A stretch of 5,394 bases of DNA from an uncultured Lachnospiraceae bacterium (GTDB lineage Bacteria; Bacillota; Clostridia; Lachnospirales; Lachnospiraceae), in assembly GCA_947178115.1 (NCBI GenBank), contig CAMWXF010000153.1, forward strand, positions 1-5,394, given 5' to 3'. Positions 4,724 to 5,394 of this stretch are shown piece by piece (positions within the stretch are counted from its first letter, which is position 1; each line of letters begins with the position of its first letter). The notes under the pieces are model-generated. The model did not search any database. It was not told the origin of the DNA and saw only the letters and a program-made list of their open reading frames with translations. Both the position numbers and the translations under genes were made by a program.

Positions 4724-5394
4724 ATGAATAAAGAAAAAGACGGTGGCTTACATGCCAGTATTATGATACAGCAGATCATTCGTAATGCGATCTGTATCTT
4801 CCTGTGTATTTTGAGTTTGATCCCGTTCTGGATCATGATCGTGAATGCAACCAGAACCAGTGTGGATATTCAGTCCAGCTTTACACTGATTCCGTCCCAT
4901 TATCTGATGGAGAACTGGCAGAAGCTGCTCTATCAGGCGAGTCAGAGTGTACCTCTGTGGAGATATATGACCAACAGTCTGGTCATCGCGGGAGGTTCCA
5001 CAGTTCTGGCTGTATATTTCTCGACGATGACCGCATATGGCGTGACCGCATATAAATTCAAGGGAGCCGGTTTTGCGTGGGCATTCATTATGGCGATCAT
5101 GATGATTCCGGTACAGGTATCATCCATCGGTTTCTTTAGGTTTATATATCAAATTGGGTGGGGTAACAATTATATGCCGTTGATCATTCCGGCAATTGCG
5201 GCGCCCGCTACGGTATTCTTCATGAGGCAGTATATGATCAGTGCGCTGCCGCTGGAGATTCTGGATTCTGCAAGAATTGACGGATCGGGAGAGTTTAGGA
5301 CATTTAATACGATCGCGATGCCGCTGATGAAGCCGGCGGTAGCGACACAGTGTATCTTCGCATTCATCGGTTCATGGAACAACTTCTATACACC
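4724..5394 (+). CDS. CUT1 sugar ABC transporter permease 2 (MalG/UgpE-like), 3' end missing
   Basis: The frame opens with ATG at 4724, two bases after the previous stop, behind AAGGGGG (4707-4713), and stays open for 223 codons to the window end. Membrane segments appear near residues 21-40, 82-105, 117-142 and 149-170, with another beginning near 205. FTLIPSHYLMENW (53-65) resembles the FxLxPxxxxxxNY/W motif after the first segment of MalG-type permeases, and the EAA loop reads EILDSARIDGSGEFRTFNTIAMPLMKP from residue 178, with the conserved Gly187. The closing GSWNNFYTP matches the family's GxWNxF region; only about 55-60 residues should be missing, judged from the usual length near 280. 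It forms the membrane pore with permease 1. Whether an ATPase or glycoside hydrolase gene follows cannot be seen. The family is certain. Confidence 0.93.
   Translation, partial: MNKEKDGGLHASIMIQQIIRNAICIFLCILSLIPFWIMIVNATRTSVDIQSSFTLIPSHYLMENWQKLLYQASQSVPLWRYMTNSLVIAGGSTVLAVYFSTMTAYGVTAYKFKGAGFAWAFIMAIMMIPVQVSSIGFFRFIYQIGWGNNYMPLIIPAIAAPATVFFMRQYMISALPLEILDSARIDGSGEFRTFNTIAMPLMKPAVATQCIFAFIGSWNNFYT

Noticed and set aside
4804..5055. 83-codon frame in the permease 2 region
   Set aside because: It is out of frame with the clear MalG-type permease that starts at 4724 and carries the EAA loop.

Overview
The window looks like a sugar-uptake locus from an anaerobic Gram-positive bacterium of the class Clostridia, most likely Lachnospiraceae-like. 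The grounds are moderate GC in the genes with AT-rich intergenic DNA, strong AGGAG-type ribosome binding sites, a solute-binding lipoprotein with an acidic Ala/Pro linker, and a clostridial-type GH94 phosphorylase. This taxonomic call is inferred from protein style, not from a database search.

Layout: (1) 1-395, minus strand: the first 131 codons of a GH94 phosphorylase closely resembling cellobiose phosphorylase, truncated by the window edge. (2) 396-968: a long AT-rich divergent regulatory region. It carries three copies of GAAAACG(A/T)TTAA (two of them within an exact 16-bp repeat), one good minus-strand promoter and two possible tiny leader ORFs. (3) 969-1988, plus: a LacI/GalR-family regulator. 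(4) 2082-3503, plus: a sugar-binding lipoprotein of the CUT1 ABC class. (5) 3504-3710: an intercistronic region with one very stable hairpin and a second long-range stem. (6) 3711-4721, plus: CUT1 permease 1 (MalF/UgpA type). (7) 4724 to the window end, plus: CUT1 permease 2 (MalG/UgpE type), truncated.

Working model: the lipoprotein captures a beta-glucoside oligosaccharide (cellobiose or a short cellodextrin is the best guess, from the neighbouring phosphorylase). The two permeases import it, powered by an ATPase not encoded here, as is common when a shared MsmK/UgpC-type ATPase serves several CUT1 importers. The divergently encoded phosphorylase then splits it with inorganic phosphate to glucose 1-phosphate and glucose. 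The LacI-type protein probably binds the repeated sites between the divergent genes and controls both directions. The strong intercistronic hairpin would keep binding-protein mRNA above permease mRNA.

No mobile element, CRISPR array, tRNA or rRNA was seen. I see no evidence of a wholly new system. The points most worth a second look are the operator set and the RNA structures around the binding-protein gene.
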